A stretch of 29,413 bases of DNA from an uncultured Acetatifactor sp. (GCA_910585805.1 CAJUFB010000046.1:1-29413); one strand, 5' to 3'; counted from the first letter of the stretch, positions 13,500-24,300 are shown. The notes: generated by a model from the letters alone, not told the origin. Program-made: numbers and translations.

Positions 13500-13590
13500 A
13501 TATTATGCTAACATTATACGGCGTATGAGCGGAAGTGAGAAGGGAGGAACGGAAACGTTGGGAAAGAAAAATCAGGAAAAGGAAGTGCAG

Positions 13591-15465
13591 ATGAAAGAGA
13601 GACAGGGGAAGAAGACAAAAAGAGCAAAAGAAGAAGAGGATTACAGGCGTTATCCCCTGTGGGACAATTACAGAGCAGCCTTCTCCAAGTTCAGAAAGGC
13701 CATGGGAGTCCGGTATCTGGCGGTTGTCGGCGGGAAAATAGGGATATCCGTGCTGCGTCCCTTTGCGGCCATGGCTCTGCCCAGCGCAGTGGTATATCTG
13801 TTGGGAAGCGGCTGGCAGCCGGAAATCATGTTTCTGGCCCTGGCAGGATATGTGCTGGCGCTGCAGATCATGGGCACAGCGGGAGATTATCTGGGGAATG
13901 TGAGCCGGAAGGGGAGATTCATGTTCCGCATCGGTCTGGGAGCGGAGCTGTTTGAAGCAGCACTGAGCGCGGATTTCGAGAAATTTGAGAGCACACGGGG
14001 ACAGCAGAAGCTGGAAGGAGCCAGAGGAAATATTTATTATGGCAATGATACGGGAATCGAAGCTTTTTTAGGAGAGTTCGAGAATGCGGTTATTGCTCTG
14101 GCCGGGCTTATCATATATTCGGTGCTCATGGGCAGAATTAATTTCTGGGTGCTTTTGCTGCTGTTCGGCTCTTCGGGAGTGATTATGGCAGTGAATTTCT
14201 ATGGGGATCAACGCACGGTTAAGCATGAAGAAAAGAGTATCAAAGTCAGACAGGGATATGAGTATCTGAAGCGGGAGGTTCTGGTTCCGGCCAACGGCAA
14301 GGATATCAGGCTGTACAGGATGTGGGGCTGGTTTCGGACGGAATTCCGGAAGATGACGGAGGAAATGGCTTACTGGAGCGGCAGGCAGAGGAACTGTTCC
14401 ATCAATGCCTCTCTTTTTGAGAAGGCGCTGTCCGCAGTGAGAGATCTGCTGGTATATGCTTATCTTATCCGGCGTATGGTGCTGGGGGACATGAATCTGG
14501 CCGGGTTTCTGCTCTATGTGGGAATCGTGTCGGGCTTTGGGGGATGGATGAATTCCCTGACCGGGGCTATGGGAGGAATACTGAGAAATAACCGTTACAT
14601 GGACCGTTACCGGGATTTTCAGGAGTATGCCGAAGAGGATTCCCTGGGAGAGGAAAAAGTGGAGAATCCGGGCAGAGTCCACGAAATCCGCCTGGAGCAT
14701 GTATCCTTCCGCTATGAGGGAGCCGGGGAAGACGCGGTTCATGATCTGACGCTGACCGTGAGACCCGGGGAAAAGCTTGCTTTGGTGGGTATGAACGGCG
14801 CGGGAAAATCTACCTTAATCAAGCTGATCTGCGGGCTGTACAGACCCGCTTCCGGAAAGATATATCTGGACGGCAGGGACGTGTCCCTTCTTTCGCCGAA
14901 GGAATACAGGAAGGAGTTTGCGGTGGTGTTTCAGGAAGTGTTCGCTTTCTCCTTTTCCCTGGCAGATAATGTTTCCTGCAGGGCGGCGGAAGATACCGAT
15001 TATGCCAAAATGGAAAAAAGCCTCCGTGACGCGGAGCTGTGGACCAGGGTTTTAGAGCTCCCGGGGAAAGAGCGGACAAATCTGAATAAAGATCTGGATG
15101 CCGCAGGCGTAACCCTGTCAGGAGGAGAACTTCAGCGGCTGATGCTGGCCAGGGCTCTTTATAAGGACGCGCCCATTGTGATTCTGGATGAGCCCACGGC
15201 TGCCCTGGATCCCCTGGCGGAGAGCCGGATGTATGAAGAATATTTCAGGATGACGCAGAATAAAACCAGTATTTTTATCTCCCACAGATTGAGCTCCACC
15301 AAGTTCTGCCACCGTATTTTATATATGGAGAATGGACGGATTGCGGAGGAAGGCAGCCACGAGACGCTGATGGAAAGGCAGGGCGCCTATGCAGCCTTGT
15401 TCCGCACACAGGCCCAGTATTACGAGGAGAATTACCGGAAAAAAGAAGATGAGACTGGAGAATAA
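13591..15465 (+). CDS. ABC exporter half-transporter (subunit A of pair 2)
   Basis: This 624-residue exporter subunit has a very basic N-terminus, a membrane domain (about 30-350) and an ATPase. The ATPase shows Walker A GMNGAGKST near 400, Q-loop VVFQEVFAF, signature LSGGELQRL, Walker B IVILDEPTAALDP and ISHRLSS, all intact. Three starts compete. ATG 13525 has no ribosome site. TTG 13558 follows GGGAGG at a long distance. ATG 13591 follows AAGGAAG at 5 bp and matches the start of the paralogue at 17494, so it is chosen. The protein resembles that paralogue along its whole length (opening YRRYPLWDNY / LKRYPIWSNC), showing a tandem module duplication. The substrate is unknown; regulation by the adjacent LytTR system is likely. 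Confidence 0.9.
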   Translation: MKERQGKKTKRAKEEEDYRRYPLWDNYRAAFSKFRKAMGVRYLAVVGGKIGISVLRPFAAMALPSAVVYLLGSGWQPEIMFLALAGYVLALQIMGTAGDYLGNVSRKGRFMFRIGLGAELFEAALSADFEKFESTRGQQKLEGARGNIYYGNDTGIEAFLGEFENAVIALAGLIIYSVLMGRINFWVLLLLFGSSGVIMAVNFYGDQRTVKHEEKSIKVRQGYEYLKREVLVPANGKDIRLYRMWGWFRTEFRKMTEEMAYWSGRQRNCSINASLFEKALSAVRDLLVYAYLIRRMVLGDMNLAGFLLYVGIVSGFGGWMNSLTGAMGGILRNNRYMDRYRDFQEYAEEDSLGEEKVENPGRVHEIRLEHVSFRYEGAGEDAVHDLTLTVRPGEKLALVGMNGAGKSTLIKLICGLYRPASGKIYLDGRDVSLLSPKEYRKEFAVVFQEVFAFSFSLADNVSCRAAEDTDYAKMEKSLRDAELWTRVLELPGKERTNLNKDLDAAGVTLSGGELQRLMLARALYKDAPIVILDEPTAALDPLAESRMYEEYFRMTQNKTSIFISHRLSSTKFCHRILYMENGRIAEEGSHETLMERQGAYAALFRTQAQYYEENYRKKEDETGE

Positions 15466-15487
15466 AAGATTGGCGAAAGGCATGGGT

Positions 15488-17416
15488 ATGGACAAAGAGA
15501 GCAAAAAGGGAACAGACAGGGAATGCGGTGAAGGAAGAGCGGCAGAAGGGATAATCGGGAGACTGCGCGCAGTCCTGAAATATCATAAAACAGGTTTGGA
15601 GCTGATGAAAATCGCACATAAAGTGGATTCTGCGGCCATTCCGCTGCGGATCATAAACAGCGTCCTCCAGGTGACGGGAACTTATCTGACCCTGTATCTG
15701 ACAGCTGAATTTATTGACACATTATTGGCGGGCAGGTTTTCGGAAGGATTTTTCCGGGGCTGCGCGGTGGTTCTGACAGGACTTTTCCTGGGGGTGGCAG
15801 CCAAACTGGTGGAAAAGGCTTATGGGAAATCGGCCCAACGGTGCAGTCTGGCTTTTGAGGTCATGATGCGGGAGAAAGCAGCCACTCTGGATTACGAGAC
15901 CATGGAACAGCCCGGGGTATCGGAAAAGATATTTAAATCGGAGCGCATAGCCGGCATGTACGGAGGACTGGGCAGCGTGGTAAACAATTACCAGGGACTG
16001 CTGACAGGGATTCTGGAGATAGGGACTGCAGTGGGACTTATCGGCGTATTATGCTTCAGCAGTCCGTCGGAGGAGGGTTTCCTGTTGGCCTTTGCCGCCA
16101 GGCCGGCAGTCTCTGTGATTCTGGTGCTGGTTTTTCTGGCCCTGACCATGGTGATCAGAGCCAGTGGGAATGCCAGAATGGTAAAGGCTACGGGCAAATA
16201 TCTTCAGGACCATGCGGGAATGGAACTGCAGCTTACTTATCTGCTTTCCCGGGTGATGATGAATCTGCAGGCGGCAAAAGTGATCCGCATCTATGACATG
16301 AAGGGGATGCTGATGGACAACATGGACAGGTGGTGGGAAAAGAACAATCAGTTCTACGGGAATATGTGCGATATGGAGATTAAAGGCACACTGAACGGGA
16401 ATCTCACCAACGGATTTTTCACCGTGTTCAGCTATTTGTTCGTGGCGGTAAAGGTACTGTCAGGGGCTGTCACCATAGGCGCGTTTACCCAGTATGCGGG
16501 AGCCATGATGAAGCTGTCAGGAGGTTTTCAGGGCGCTGCGTGGTACAACACACAGATTAAACTGGCCAATGATTATATGACGGATTTCCTGGAGCTGATG
16601 AAGATGGAGAACGGTCATGTCGCAGGAAGCATTCCCGTGGAGAAGCGTCTGGACGGAGAGTATGAGATTGCATTTCAGGATGTGAGCTTCCGCTATCCGG
16701 GCAGTGAGGAGATGATTTTAAAGCATGTGAACTGTAAGATTAAAATGAAAGACAAGCTGGCGCTGGTGGGAGAAAACGGCGCGGGAAAGACTACTTTTGT
16801 AAAGCTTCTCTGCAGGCTGTATGAACCTACCGAGGGCGTCATTACCCTGAACGGCATAGACATCCGGAAATACCGGGAGGAGGAATACAGAGAGCTGTTC
16901 GGTGTGGTTTTTCAGGATTTCAAGCTGTTTGCCTTTCCGATGTGGCAGAATCTTGTCACCTCTTATGAGCGGGACGATGCCCGGATCAGAGACTGTCTGG
17001 AGCGGGCAGGGGCTGCGGAATTTGCGGGGAAGCTTCCGGAGGGAATGGACACGCTGCTGTTTAAGGACAGGGAGGGCGGCGTGGACATCAGCGGCGGGGA
17101 GGCCCAGAAGCTGGCCCTGGCCAGAGCGCTGTACAAGGACGCGCCCTTTGTGGTACTGGACGAACCCACAGCCGCCTTAGACCCCATCAGCGAGGCCCAG
17201 GTGTACGCAGGGTTCCATGAGATGGTGAGAGACAAGACCAGTATTTACATCTCCCACCGCATGAGCAGCTGCAGGTTCTGTGACGATATCGTGGTATTCC
17301 GGAACGGAGAGATTGCGGAGCGGGGAAGCCATGAGGAGCTTCTGGAAAAACAGGGGCATTATGCGAAGATGTGGCATGCCCAGGCGAAATATTACGTAAA
17401 TAAAGAGGGCTGCTGA
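15488..17416 (+). CDS. ABC exporter half-transporter (subunit B of pair 2)
   Basis: This subunit of about 642 residues is the heterodimer partner of the preceding gene, starting 22 bp after its stop. After a charged leader, the membrane domain (about 35-360) contains LDYETMEQPGVSEKI and AGMYGGLG, shared with the paralogue at 19345. The ATPase has Walker A GENGAGKTT near 428, Q-loop VVFQDFKLF, signature ISGGEAQKL, Walker B FVVLDEPTAALDP and ISHRMSS. GAAAGG (15475-15480) supports ATG 15488; upstream in-frame ATGs (15482, 15449 and earlier) are possible and would overlap the previous gene. The EAQ-type signature and the ISHRMSSCRFCDD tail distinguish B subunits from A subunits. Confidence 0.9.
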   Translation: MDKESKKGTDRECGEGRAAEGIIGRLRAVLKYHKTGLELMKIAHKVDSAAIPLRIINSVLQVTGTYLTLYLTAEFIDTLLAGRFSEGFFRGCAVVLTGLFLGVAAKLVEKAYGKSAQRCSLAFEVMMREKAATLDYETMEQPGVSEKIFKSERIAGMYGGLGSVVNNYQGLLTGILEIGTAVGLIGVLCFSSPSEEGFLLAFAARPAVSVILVLVFLALTMVIRASGNARMVKATGKYLQDHAGMELQLTYLLSRVMMNLQAAKVIRIYDMKGMLMDNMDRWWEKNNQFYGNMCDMEIKGTLNGNLTNGFFTVFSYLFVAVKVLSGAVTIGAFTQYAGAMMKLSGGFQGAAWYNTQIKLANDYMTDFLELMKMENGHVAGSIPVEKRLDGEYEIAFQDVSFRYPGSEEMILKHVNCKIKMKDKLALVGENGAGKTTFVKLLCRLYEPTEGVITLNGIDIRKYREEEYRELFGVVFQDFKLFAFPMWQNLVTSYERDDARIRDCLERAGAAEFAGKLPEGMDTLLFKDREGGVDISGGEAQKLALARALYKDAPFVVLDEPTAALDPISEAQVYAGFHEMVRDKTSIYISHRMSSCRFCDDIVVFRNGEIAERGSHEELLEKQGHYAKMWHAQAKYYVNKEGC

Positions 17417-17493
17417 GGCGGAAGAACCGGGCAGGGTTTTTGCAGCAGAGAAGACCGGGGGCAAAATCCGGGAAGAAAAGAAGGAAAAAGGAA

Positions 17494-19308
17494 ATGAAAG
17501 AAGCGGAAATGAAAGAGTTAAAAAGATATCCCATCTGGAGCAATTGTCTTTACACCTTCAGGGCGCTGAGACGAGAGGAGGGGACAAGAGCCTTTGCGGT
17601 CTGCGTGGGGGATACTCTGTGCAGCGTGCTGCTGCCTTTTCTGGAGGCTGCCATGGCGGGAGCTGCGGCCGCCTGCCTGGTAAGCGGAAAAGCGCCCTGG
17701 GTGAGGCTTCTGATGGTGGCAGGGTACATTCTTCTGCTCCAGGGAGTCCGTTTTCTTCAGGGAAATCTGAAGGAATTGCGGAATAAGCTGTTTTTCCTGT
17801 TCCGCATCGATATCACAAGGGAATTTGAACGCAAGACACTGGAAATGGACATACAGAGCCTGGAAAGCGCCGGGGGAAGGAAGAAATGGGAGGCTGCGCA
17901 GCGCAATCTCTACATGGGAAACGGAGCCGGGATAGAGGCCTATGCCAAAAGCTACTGGGATATGCTGGCCAACCTGGGCGGTCTGGCGGTCTACGGGGTG
18001 ATTGTGGGCAGGGAAAGCGGATTCCTTCTGGCATTTCTGGTTCTGCAGACTTTTATTGTGACAGGTTTTCATCTTCTGGCTGCCAGACGGACTTACGGGA
18101 TGGAGGAGGAGATCGAGGATATCTGGAAGGAGTTCCGGTATTTAAGGAGGGAATCCATTCTTCCGGGCAACGGAAAGGATATCCGTCTGTACCGGATGGA
18201 CAGGTGGTTTCCGGAAGCCATGCGGGAGAGCATCAGAAAGATATGTGCCCTGATTGACCGGGAGGAAAACGGATACATGGCTGCCGGGATGGGCAATCGT
18301 CTGCTTACCTTTGCCAGGAGCGCTGTGGTTTACGGATGGCTGATCAGGGAGATGCTTCTGGGCAGCCTGGGACTTCCGGCCTTTCTGCTGTATGTGGGCA
18401 TTGTGGCCGGTTTTGAGGCCTGGGTAAGGGGATTTCTGGAAGCGGTTATCAATATTTTCAGTAATGAAAAAATCATGAAATCCTATCGGGATTTCATGGA
18501 TTACGGGATTGTGGAGGAGGGGAAGCCCGCTCCCGGGAAACAGGGAAAACCGCACGAGATTCGTCTGGAGCATGTGACATTCCGCTATGAGGGCAGCAGG
18601 GAGGACACCATACAGGATCTGAGCCTGACCATCCGGGCCGGGGAGAAGCTGGCTCTGGTGGGCAGGAACGGCGCCGGGAAGACTACGCTGATCAAGCTGC
18701 TGTGCGGACTGTACCGTCCTTCCTCCGGTAAGATTTATCTGGACGGCCAGGATATGCAGACCCTGTCCCAGAGGGAGATTTTCCGGGAATTTGCCGTGGT
18801 ATTCCAGGAGGTGTTCGCCTTTTCCTTCCCGCTGTCGGAGAATGTGTCCTGTGCGCAGGCGGGAACCGAGGACGGAGAGCGGCTGCGGCGCTGTCTGGAA
18901 AAAGCAGGGCTGTGGGAGCGTGTACAGGCGCTTCCGAAGAAGGCGGGAACCAGCATGAACCAGGATATGGATAAGGAAGGGGTGACGCTTTCCGGAGGGG
19001 AGCTGCAGAAGATGATGCTGGCCAGGGCGCTGTACAAGGACGCGCCGGTGGTGATTCTGGACGAGCCCACCGCGGCGCTGGATCCCATTGCGGAGAGTGA
19101 AATGTACGAAAAATATGACGGGATGATCCGGGGTAAGACGGCCGTATTTATCTCCCACAGGTTAAGTTCCACACGGTTTTGCGATCGTATCCTTTTTATG
19201 GAACAGGGACGTATTCTTCAGGAGGGAAGCCACGAGAGCCTGATGAAGCAGGGAGGGGCCTATGCGGAGCTTTTTGCCCTGCAGGCAAGGTATTACCAGA
19301 AGGCATAA
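17494..19308 (+). CDS. ABC exporter half-transporter (subunit A of pair 3)
   Basis: This 604-residue paralogue of the gene at 13591 has the same opening (MKELKRYPIWSN), a membrane domain (about 15-345) and an intact ATPase. Walker A is GRNGAGKTT near 390, followed by Q-loop VVFQEVFAFSF, signature LSGGELQKM, Walker B VVILDEPTAALDP and ISHRLSS. AAGGA (17481-17485) supports ATG 17494; a TTG at 17440 is in frame but poorly placed. It lies 77 bp after the previous gene with no terminator between, so all four exporter genes are probably one transcript. Residues diverge most in the membrane domain, which suggests the two exporters may have different cargo. Confidence 0.9.
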   Translation: MKEAEMKELKRYPIWSNCLYTFRALRREEGTRAFAVCVGDTLCSVLLPFLEAAMAGAAAACLVSGKAPWVRLLMVAGYILLLQGVRFLQGNLKELRNKLFFLFRIDITREFERKTLEMDIQSLESAGGRKKWEAAQRNLYMGNGAGIEAYAKSYWDMLANLGGLAVYGVIVGRESGFLLAFLVLQTFIVTGFHLLAARRTYGMEEEIEDIWKEFRYLRRESILPGNGKDIRLYRMDRWFPEAMRESIRKICALIDREENGYMAAGMGNRLLTFARSAVVYGWLIREMLLGSLGLPAFLLYVGIVAGFEAWVRGFLEAVINIFSNEKIMKSYRDFMDYGIVEEGKPAPGKQGKPHEIRLEHVTFRYEGSREDTIQDLSLTIRAGEKLALVGRNGAGKTTLIKLLCGLYRPSSGKIYLDGQDMQTLSQREIFREFAVVFQEVFAFSFPLSENVSCAQAGTEDGERLRRCLEKAGLWERVQALPKKAGTSMNQDMDKEGVTLSGGELQKMMLARALYKDAPVVILDEPTAALDPIAESEMYEKYDGMIRGKTAVFISHRLSSTRFCDRILFMEQGRILQEGSHESLMKQGGAYAELFALQARYYQKA

Positions 19309-19344
19309 AAGTGATACAAATGAATCTGAAACAGGAGAATTGAC

Positions 19345-21183
19345 ATGCAGAAACTTAAATCCATTCACAGAACAGGCTTTCGGATCATGAAGATGATCCA
19401 CAGGGAGGATTCCCTTATTATTCCGCTGCATCTGCTAAAGGTGGCGCTTTCCCTGACGCAGACCTATGCAGGACTCTTTGTGACCGCGGAGATGATAGAT
19501 GCCCTGCTTCTTGAGGAATACAGGAAGGCGGCGGGGCTGGCGCTTCTGCTGCTGGGAATTGGCCTGCTCCTGGGACTTACGGAGCAGCTGCTCCGGCGGC
19601 AGTTCAAAGGCAGGCTGACGAAGATATGGCTGATCTTCTATGTCTGGCTGCGGGAAAAAGCCTTTTCCATGGACTACGAGACCATGGAGAACCCGGAAGC
19701 AGCGGAAAAGCTTCTTTTTTCCGAGAGGACATCGGATATGTACGGCGGTCTTGGCGTCCTTTTGTGCCATTATACCGATATTTTACAGGCGATTCTCAAT
19801 ATATTCCTGTCGGTTTTTCTGGTGGGCTGTCTGTGCGCTTCCGGACCCCGGGGGGAGTTTGGCCTGTTGGGGATACTGGCCCGGCCGCTGCCCTCGTTTC
19901 TGCTGTTCGCGGGAACGCTTGGGGGAATGGCTTTCTGCGCCTTTAGGGGATTCGGAAAATTTGCCCGCAGGCAGATGGAGATTTTCCAGGCCCATACGGG
20001 GGAGGAGCACAAGCTGATGTATCTGAATCAGCAGATATTCGGGGAGGCAAAGGTGGGGAAGATCATCCGCATTTACGGTATGGAGGAGATGATTCTGCAC
20101 AATTCCGCGGAATTCGGCAAAAGGGCCCGGGCCTATTTTTCCGCCAGCTGCGACGTGGGAAGGGCGGAGGCCAATGCCAACCGACTGGTAAATGCTTTTT
20201 TTACGGTTGTCACCTATTTCCTGGTGGCGCTGAAGACGGTGACGGGAGCCGTTACCGTAGGCGCTTTCACCCGGTATGCGGGGGCGCTGAACCAGTTTGG
20301 CGGAGCCTGCTTTTCCGTGATTGCAAAGCATGGAGAACTGCAGAAAATCTGCATCTATACAGACGAATTTCTGAAGTTTCTGGACACGGAGAATATTCAT
20401 GGGAAGGGCAGTATCCCGGTGGAGAAACGGGATGACGGGGAGTATGAGCTGGCCTTTGAGAACGTGAGCTTCCGGTATCCGGGCAGCGAGATTCCCGTAT
20501 TGAAAAACGTGAACTGCAGAATCAATATCCGGGGGAAAATGGCGGTGGTGGGACGCAACGGCGCCGGAAAAACCACGTTTATCAAGCTGCTCTGCCGCCT
20601 TTATGACCCCACTGAGGGGAGAATCACCTTAAACGGCGTGGATATCCGTAAATACAGCCAGGAGGAGTACCGGGGCCTCTTCAGCGTGGTGTTCCAGGAT
20701 TTCAAACTGTTTTCTTTCTCTGTGGGGGAAAATGTCGCCGCAGGCTATGAATGGCAGGAGGAGAAGCTCTGGGATGCCCTGCGCCAGGCGGAAGCGGACG
20801 GCTTTGTCAGGGATATGGAGAAGCAGCTGGACACCTATCTGTACAAGGATCTTCGGGACGGGGTGGCCGTCAGCGGAGGGGAGGCCCAGAAACTGGCGTT
20901 GGCAAGGGCCCTGTACAAAGATGCGCCTGTAGTCATATTGGATGAACCCACGGCTGCCCTGGACGCTAAGGCGGAGGCGCAGATTTACGCCCGGTTTAAC
21001 GAAATGGTGGAGGGCAGAACCAGTATCTACATTTCCCACAGAATGAGCAGCTGCCGGTTTTGTGACGAAATTATCGTATTCCATGAGGGGGAAATCGTGG
21101 AGCGGGGCAGCCATGAGGAACTCTATGACGCGGGAGGCCGGTATACGCAGATGTGGAATGCCCAGGCAAGGTATTATGTCTGA
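19345..21183 (+). CDS. ABC exporter half-transporter (subunit B of pair 3)
   Basis: This 612-residue paralogue of the gene at 15488 shares MDYETMENPEAAEKL, SDMYGGLG and the C-terminal ISHRMSSCRFCDE. The membrane domain covers about 15-350. The ATPase has Walker A GRNGAGKTT near 403, Q-loop VVFQDFKLFSF, signature VSGGEAQKL and Walker B VVILDEPTAALDA, with Ala replacing the usual Pro after the D-loop Asp. It lacks the long charged leader of its paralogue. CAGGAGA (about 19332-19338) fixes the ATG. A terminator hairpin begins 50 bp after the stop, closing the cluster. Confidence 0.9.
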   Translation: MQKLKSIHRTGFRIMKMIHREDSLIIPLHLLKVALSLTQTYAGLFVTAEMIDALLLEEYRKAAGLALLLLGIGLLLGLTEQLLRRQFKGRLTKIWLIFYVWLREKAFSMDYETMENPEAAEKLLFSERTSDMYGGLGVLLCHYTDILQAILNIFLSVFLVGCLCASGPRGEFGLLGILARPLPSFLLFAGTLGGMAFCAFRGFGKFARRQMEIFQAHTGEEHKLMYLNQQIFGEAKVGKIIRIYGMEEMILHNSAEFGKRARAYFSASCDVGRAEANANRLVNAFFTVVTYFLVALKTVTGAVTVGAFTRYAGALNQFGGACFSVIAKHGELQKICIYTDEFLKFLDTENIHGKGSIPVEKRDDGEYELAFENVSFRYPGSEIPVLKNVNCRINIRGKMAVVGRNGAGKTTFIKLLCRLYDPTEGRITLNGVDIRKYSQEEYRGLFSVVFQDFKLFSFSVGENVAAGYEWQEEKLWDALRQAEADGFVRDMEKQLDTYLYKDLRDGVAVSGGEAQKLALARALYKDAPVVILDEPTAALDAKAEAQIYARFNEMVEGRTSIYISHRMSSCRFCDEIIVFHEGEIVERGSHEELYDAGGRYTQMWNAQARYYV

Positions 21184-21232
21184 ACCGGTTCAGGCTGCTG
21201 CCGTTTTCACAGTTCTCCTTTTGTTTGTGATT

Positions 21233-21279
21233 AAAAAAATTTCTTTCGCTGTGTTTTCTGCGGCGTTAGAAATTTTTTT
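21233..21279. terminator. Bidirectional A/T hairpin terminator
   Basis: A perfect 12-bp inverted repeat, AAAAAAATTTCT (21233-21244) and AGAAATTTTTTT (21268-21279), has a short CGC/GCG pairing in the loop. It ends the exporter operon. Downstream, TACAAT (21304-21309) within the dyad GGCTA N9 TAGCC (21301-21319) may be a -10 box and operator for the glycosidase gene. Confidence 0.7.
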
Positions 21280-21393
21280 GCGTAAAAAACGATATAGAAT
21301 GGCTACAATTATTATAGCCCGGGAATCCAGGGGTAAATTATCATGGAAATCAGGAAGTGTTGCGAAAGAAATCAAAGGAGGTATATCAAAATT

Positions 21394-24300
21394 ATGGCAA
21401 AATTAGAATTCGGAATTTCGTCCCTGTGTCTGGGGCCTGACGTAAAGCAGCTGCCCCGTGAGGAAATGAACCCGGAGCAGTGGGACGGTGCGGTGATTGA
21501 CAGCTTTTACAGGGCGGGAGGCACACTGTCCCCGGAGGGAACCTGCTGGCAGATATCTGCCACGGAATGCCGTTTCCTGTGGGATGCTTCCTGCCTGTAC
21601 ATCCTGTTTTGCTGTAAGGAGGCTCCGGAACCGGAAAAGGAGGGCAGGGAGGTATTTCTCCACAGAGAAGATCAGGTGGAGATTGCGGTGCAGAGCGGAA
21701 GCTTCGGACCCAGGGATTTTGCGGTGTTCATCGTGGACCGGGACGGAAAGAGCCATGGGGAGCAGCAATTTGGAATGACCTATATCGGAGGAGAGCAGGC
21801 GTACAGGGGAGGCCGGCAGAGACTGGACAACCGGGCGCGCATCATACCTGTGGAGGAGGGAAGCTATGTAAGCCGGTCAGTGCAGGAGAAGGGCTTTTGG
21901 AAGGCATATCTTGAGCTTCCCTGGACCCTTTTGGGGGGCTTTCCAAAGGAGAGCTTCGGCCTTATGGTGTATCGGAAGAAAAAGCAGACCGGAGAAGTGC
22001 TGACACCCTTTCCCCTGGATTTAAACGTAAACTTTTCGGACCGTTTTGAATATGACCCCCTCACCTTTCTGGAGACAAGACTGGGCGGAAGGGCCGGAAC
22101 AGGACGGGGGAAGGAAGTATTTTTTACCCTGCCCGGTGGAAGAAGGCTTTGGCAGAGACCGGGATTTTTATGCTGGCCTGATGAGGATGAGAGGGCGGAA
22201 ATACTGGCTCTGCAGGATTCGAAGCAGCCCACGGGACAGGACAATCTGGGAAGGAGAATCTGTCTGGCGCAGCGCTGGCAGGATACCCTGATGCTGGAAG
22301 GAATGGATTTTTTCTTTAACCAGGTGAGGGCCAACCCATGGGAACCCAGGGAGCCATGGGTGGACAGAAGGCTGTGCAACGAGGCTCTGGCCAAAGGAGA
22401 TACGGAGGAAGCCTGCAGAATACTGGACGAATATCTGAACTTTCTGCGCAGAGTGACGGAATGGTGGTATGCAGACCATTCCCTGGGCAACCGCCGGAGA
22501 GAAAAATGGACTGCACTGGGAAAGCTGAAGGAATGCAGAGAGGAAGAAGACAGCATTATTCTTTGTTTAGAGACCCAACAGGGGGGCGCACAGGAACTGG
22601 TATGCACAGCAGACGGGAAGGCCTACCGGTTCCGGGCAGGAGGAAGAGGCTTCTTTGCCGGAGAAAGGGGTAAACTTACCTGCAGAAAGGGAAAAACAGG
22701 AATATGGGAAGTATTTTCCGGGGCAGGGCGACTGGAAATCCGCATGGGAGAGACATGGGAAATTTCTGTTGTGTCCGGATTCCCGGAAGCAGGCCGGGAA
22801 CCCCTGGACGAAAACAAAATCCAGGACAAGACCCGGCAGCAGAGAGGAAAACGGCTGTTCGGCGCAGGAGACCTGTTGCTGCTGCAGGCAGAAGAACAGG
22901 AGGAACTCCAGGGCTTTGACCTGTACATGAATCTGGCGGAGGAAAGCGTAATCTACGGATTCGGCGAACGATTTGACGGACTTCATCAGCGGGGCCGGAT
23001 ACTGACACTGTGGCAGAGGGACGCCTGTGAGGGATGTCTTGCTTCCATCGGCAACCAATCCTACAAAAACATTCCCCTGCTGCATGATTCCCGGGGATAT
23101 TCCCTGTTTTTCAATACCCATTACCGCATCCGGGCGGATGTGGGACAGGAAGTTCCCGACAGAATGCGGATTACGGGAATAGGCCCCTGCCTGGATTTCT
23201 TTGTATGGCTGGGGGAACCGAAACAGGTGATGGGAGATTACGCCAGACTTACAGGGGCTCCGCTGCTGCCGCCCAAATGGGTGTTCGAACCCTGGGCAGG
23301 AGGAGGCGCGGGCCGGTGGTATCACGGGCCGTTGGAAGATCTGTGCAGGGAGCAGATGGCGGTACTGGAGCGATTTGAAGAACTGGACATTCCTCATTCC
23401 GGTTTTTATGCGGAGGGCGCCGGGGCGGGGTGGATCGGCAGAGGGGGAAAGGAAGAACTGTATAAAATCGTGGACTTTGCAGGCAGGAAGGGGATTCGCG
23501 TCTTTTCCTGGCAGTATCCGGATATGTCCCCGGAGACCGCCGCGGCGCTGCTTCCGGGAGTTCCCGGGGAAGAACTGCCGGTGACGGAAAATCTCACCGA
23601 CGCCGTTTTCCCGGAACATCCCCTGCCTAAGGTGATTGACTTTACGCACCCGAGAGGAATGGAACTGCTGAAGGCCCAGTGGGCGGAGAGATTGGACGCC
23701 GGTATCCGGGGAAGCATGGTGGATTTCGGCGACGTGGTGCCGGACGAAGCCCTGTTTTATGACGGCAGACGCGGCGCGGAGATGCACAACGGATATGCCT
23801 ATGAGTACGCCAGAAGCTACAGGGAACTCTTTGAAGAACGCTACGGGGACGATCATGTGCTGTTTACCAGAGGCGCTGCGGCAGGTTCTCAGCACTTTGC
23901 CTGTCAGTTCGGCGGCGATCAGCAGTCCAATTTCCTGGGAATGACCTACTCTATCCATGGGGGATTGTCCGCTGCCGCTTCCGGACTGCCCTTCTGGGGA
24001 GTGGATGCGGGAGGATACGGAGGATTCGGGGACGAGGAAACCTATATCCGTTGGACGGAATATGCCTGTTTCTGCCCGCTGATGCGCTATCACGGGACAG
24101 AGCCCCGGGAACCCTGGGAATACAGCCCGGGCACGGTGGAACTCTATCGATTCTATGCGTGGCTTCGGGAGAATCTGCTGCCCTATTCCTACGACTGGGC
24201 CGTGCATGCCCATCTGACGGGAATTCCCATGATGCTGCCCATGGCCATGGCCTTCCCGGAACAGGGGGAAACCATGGGCTGTGAGGATCAGTACCTCTAT

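Noticed and set aside
13525..13590. Possible secreted peptide pheromone encoded before the exporter genes
   Set aside because: The frame is simply a charged, lysine- and glutamate-rich extension of the exporter gene, with no leader or double-glycine motif.
22567..24213. 548-codon minus-strand open frame inside the large GH31 gene
   Set aside because: It lies opposite a strongly supported coding gene, its composition (many Pro, Arg, His, Ser) is typical of antisense GC-rich frames, and it has no start signals.
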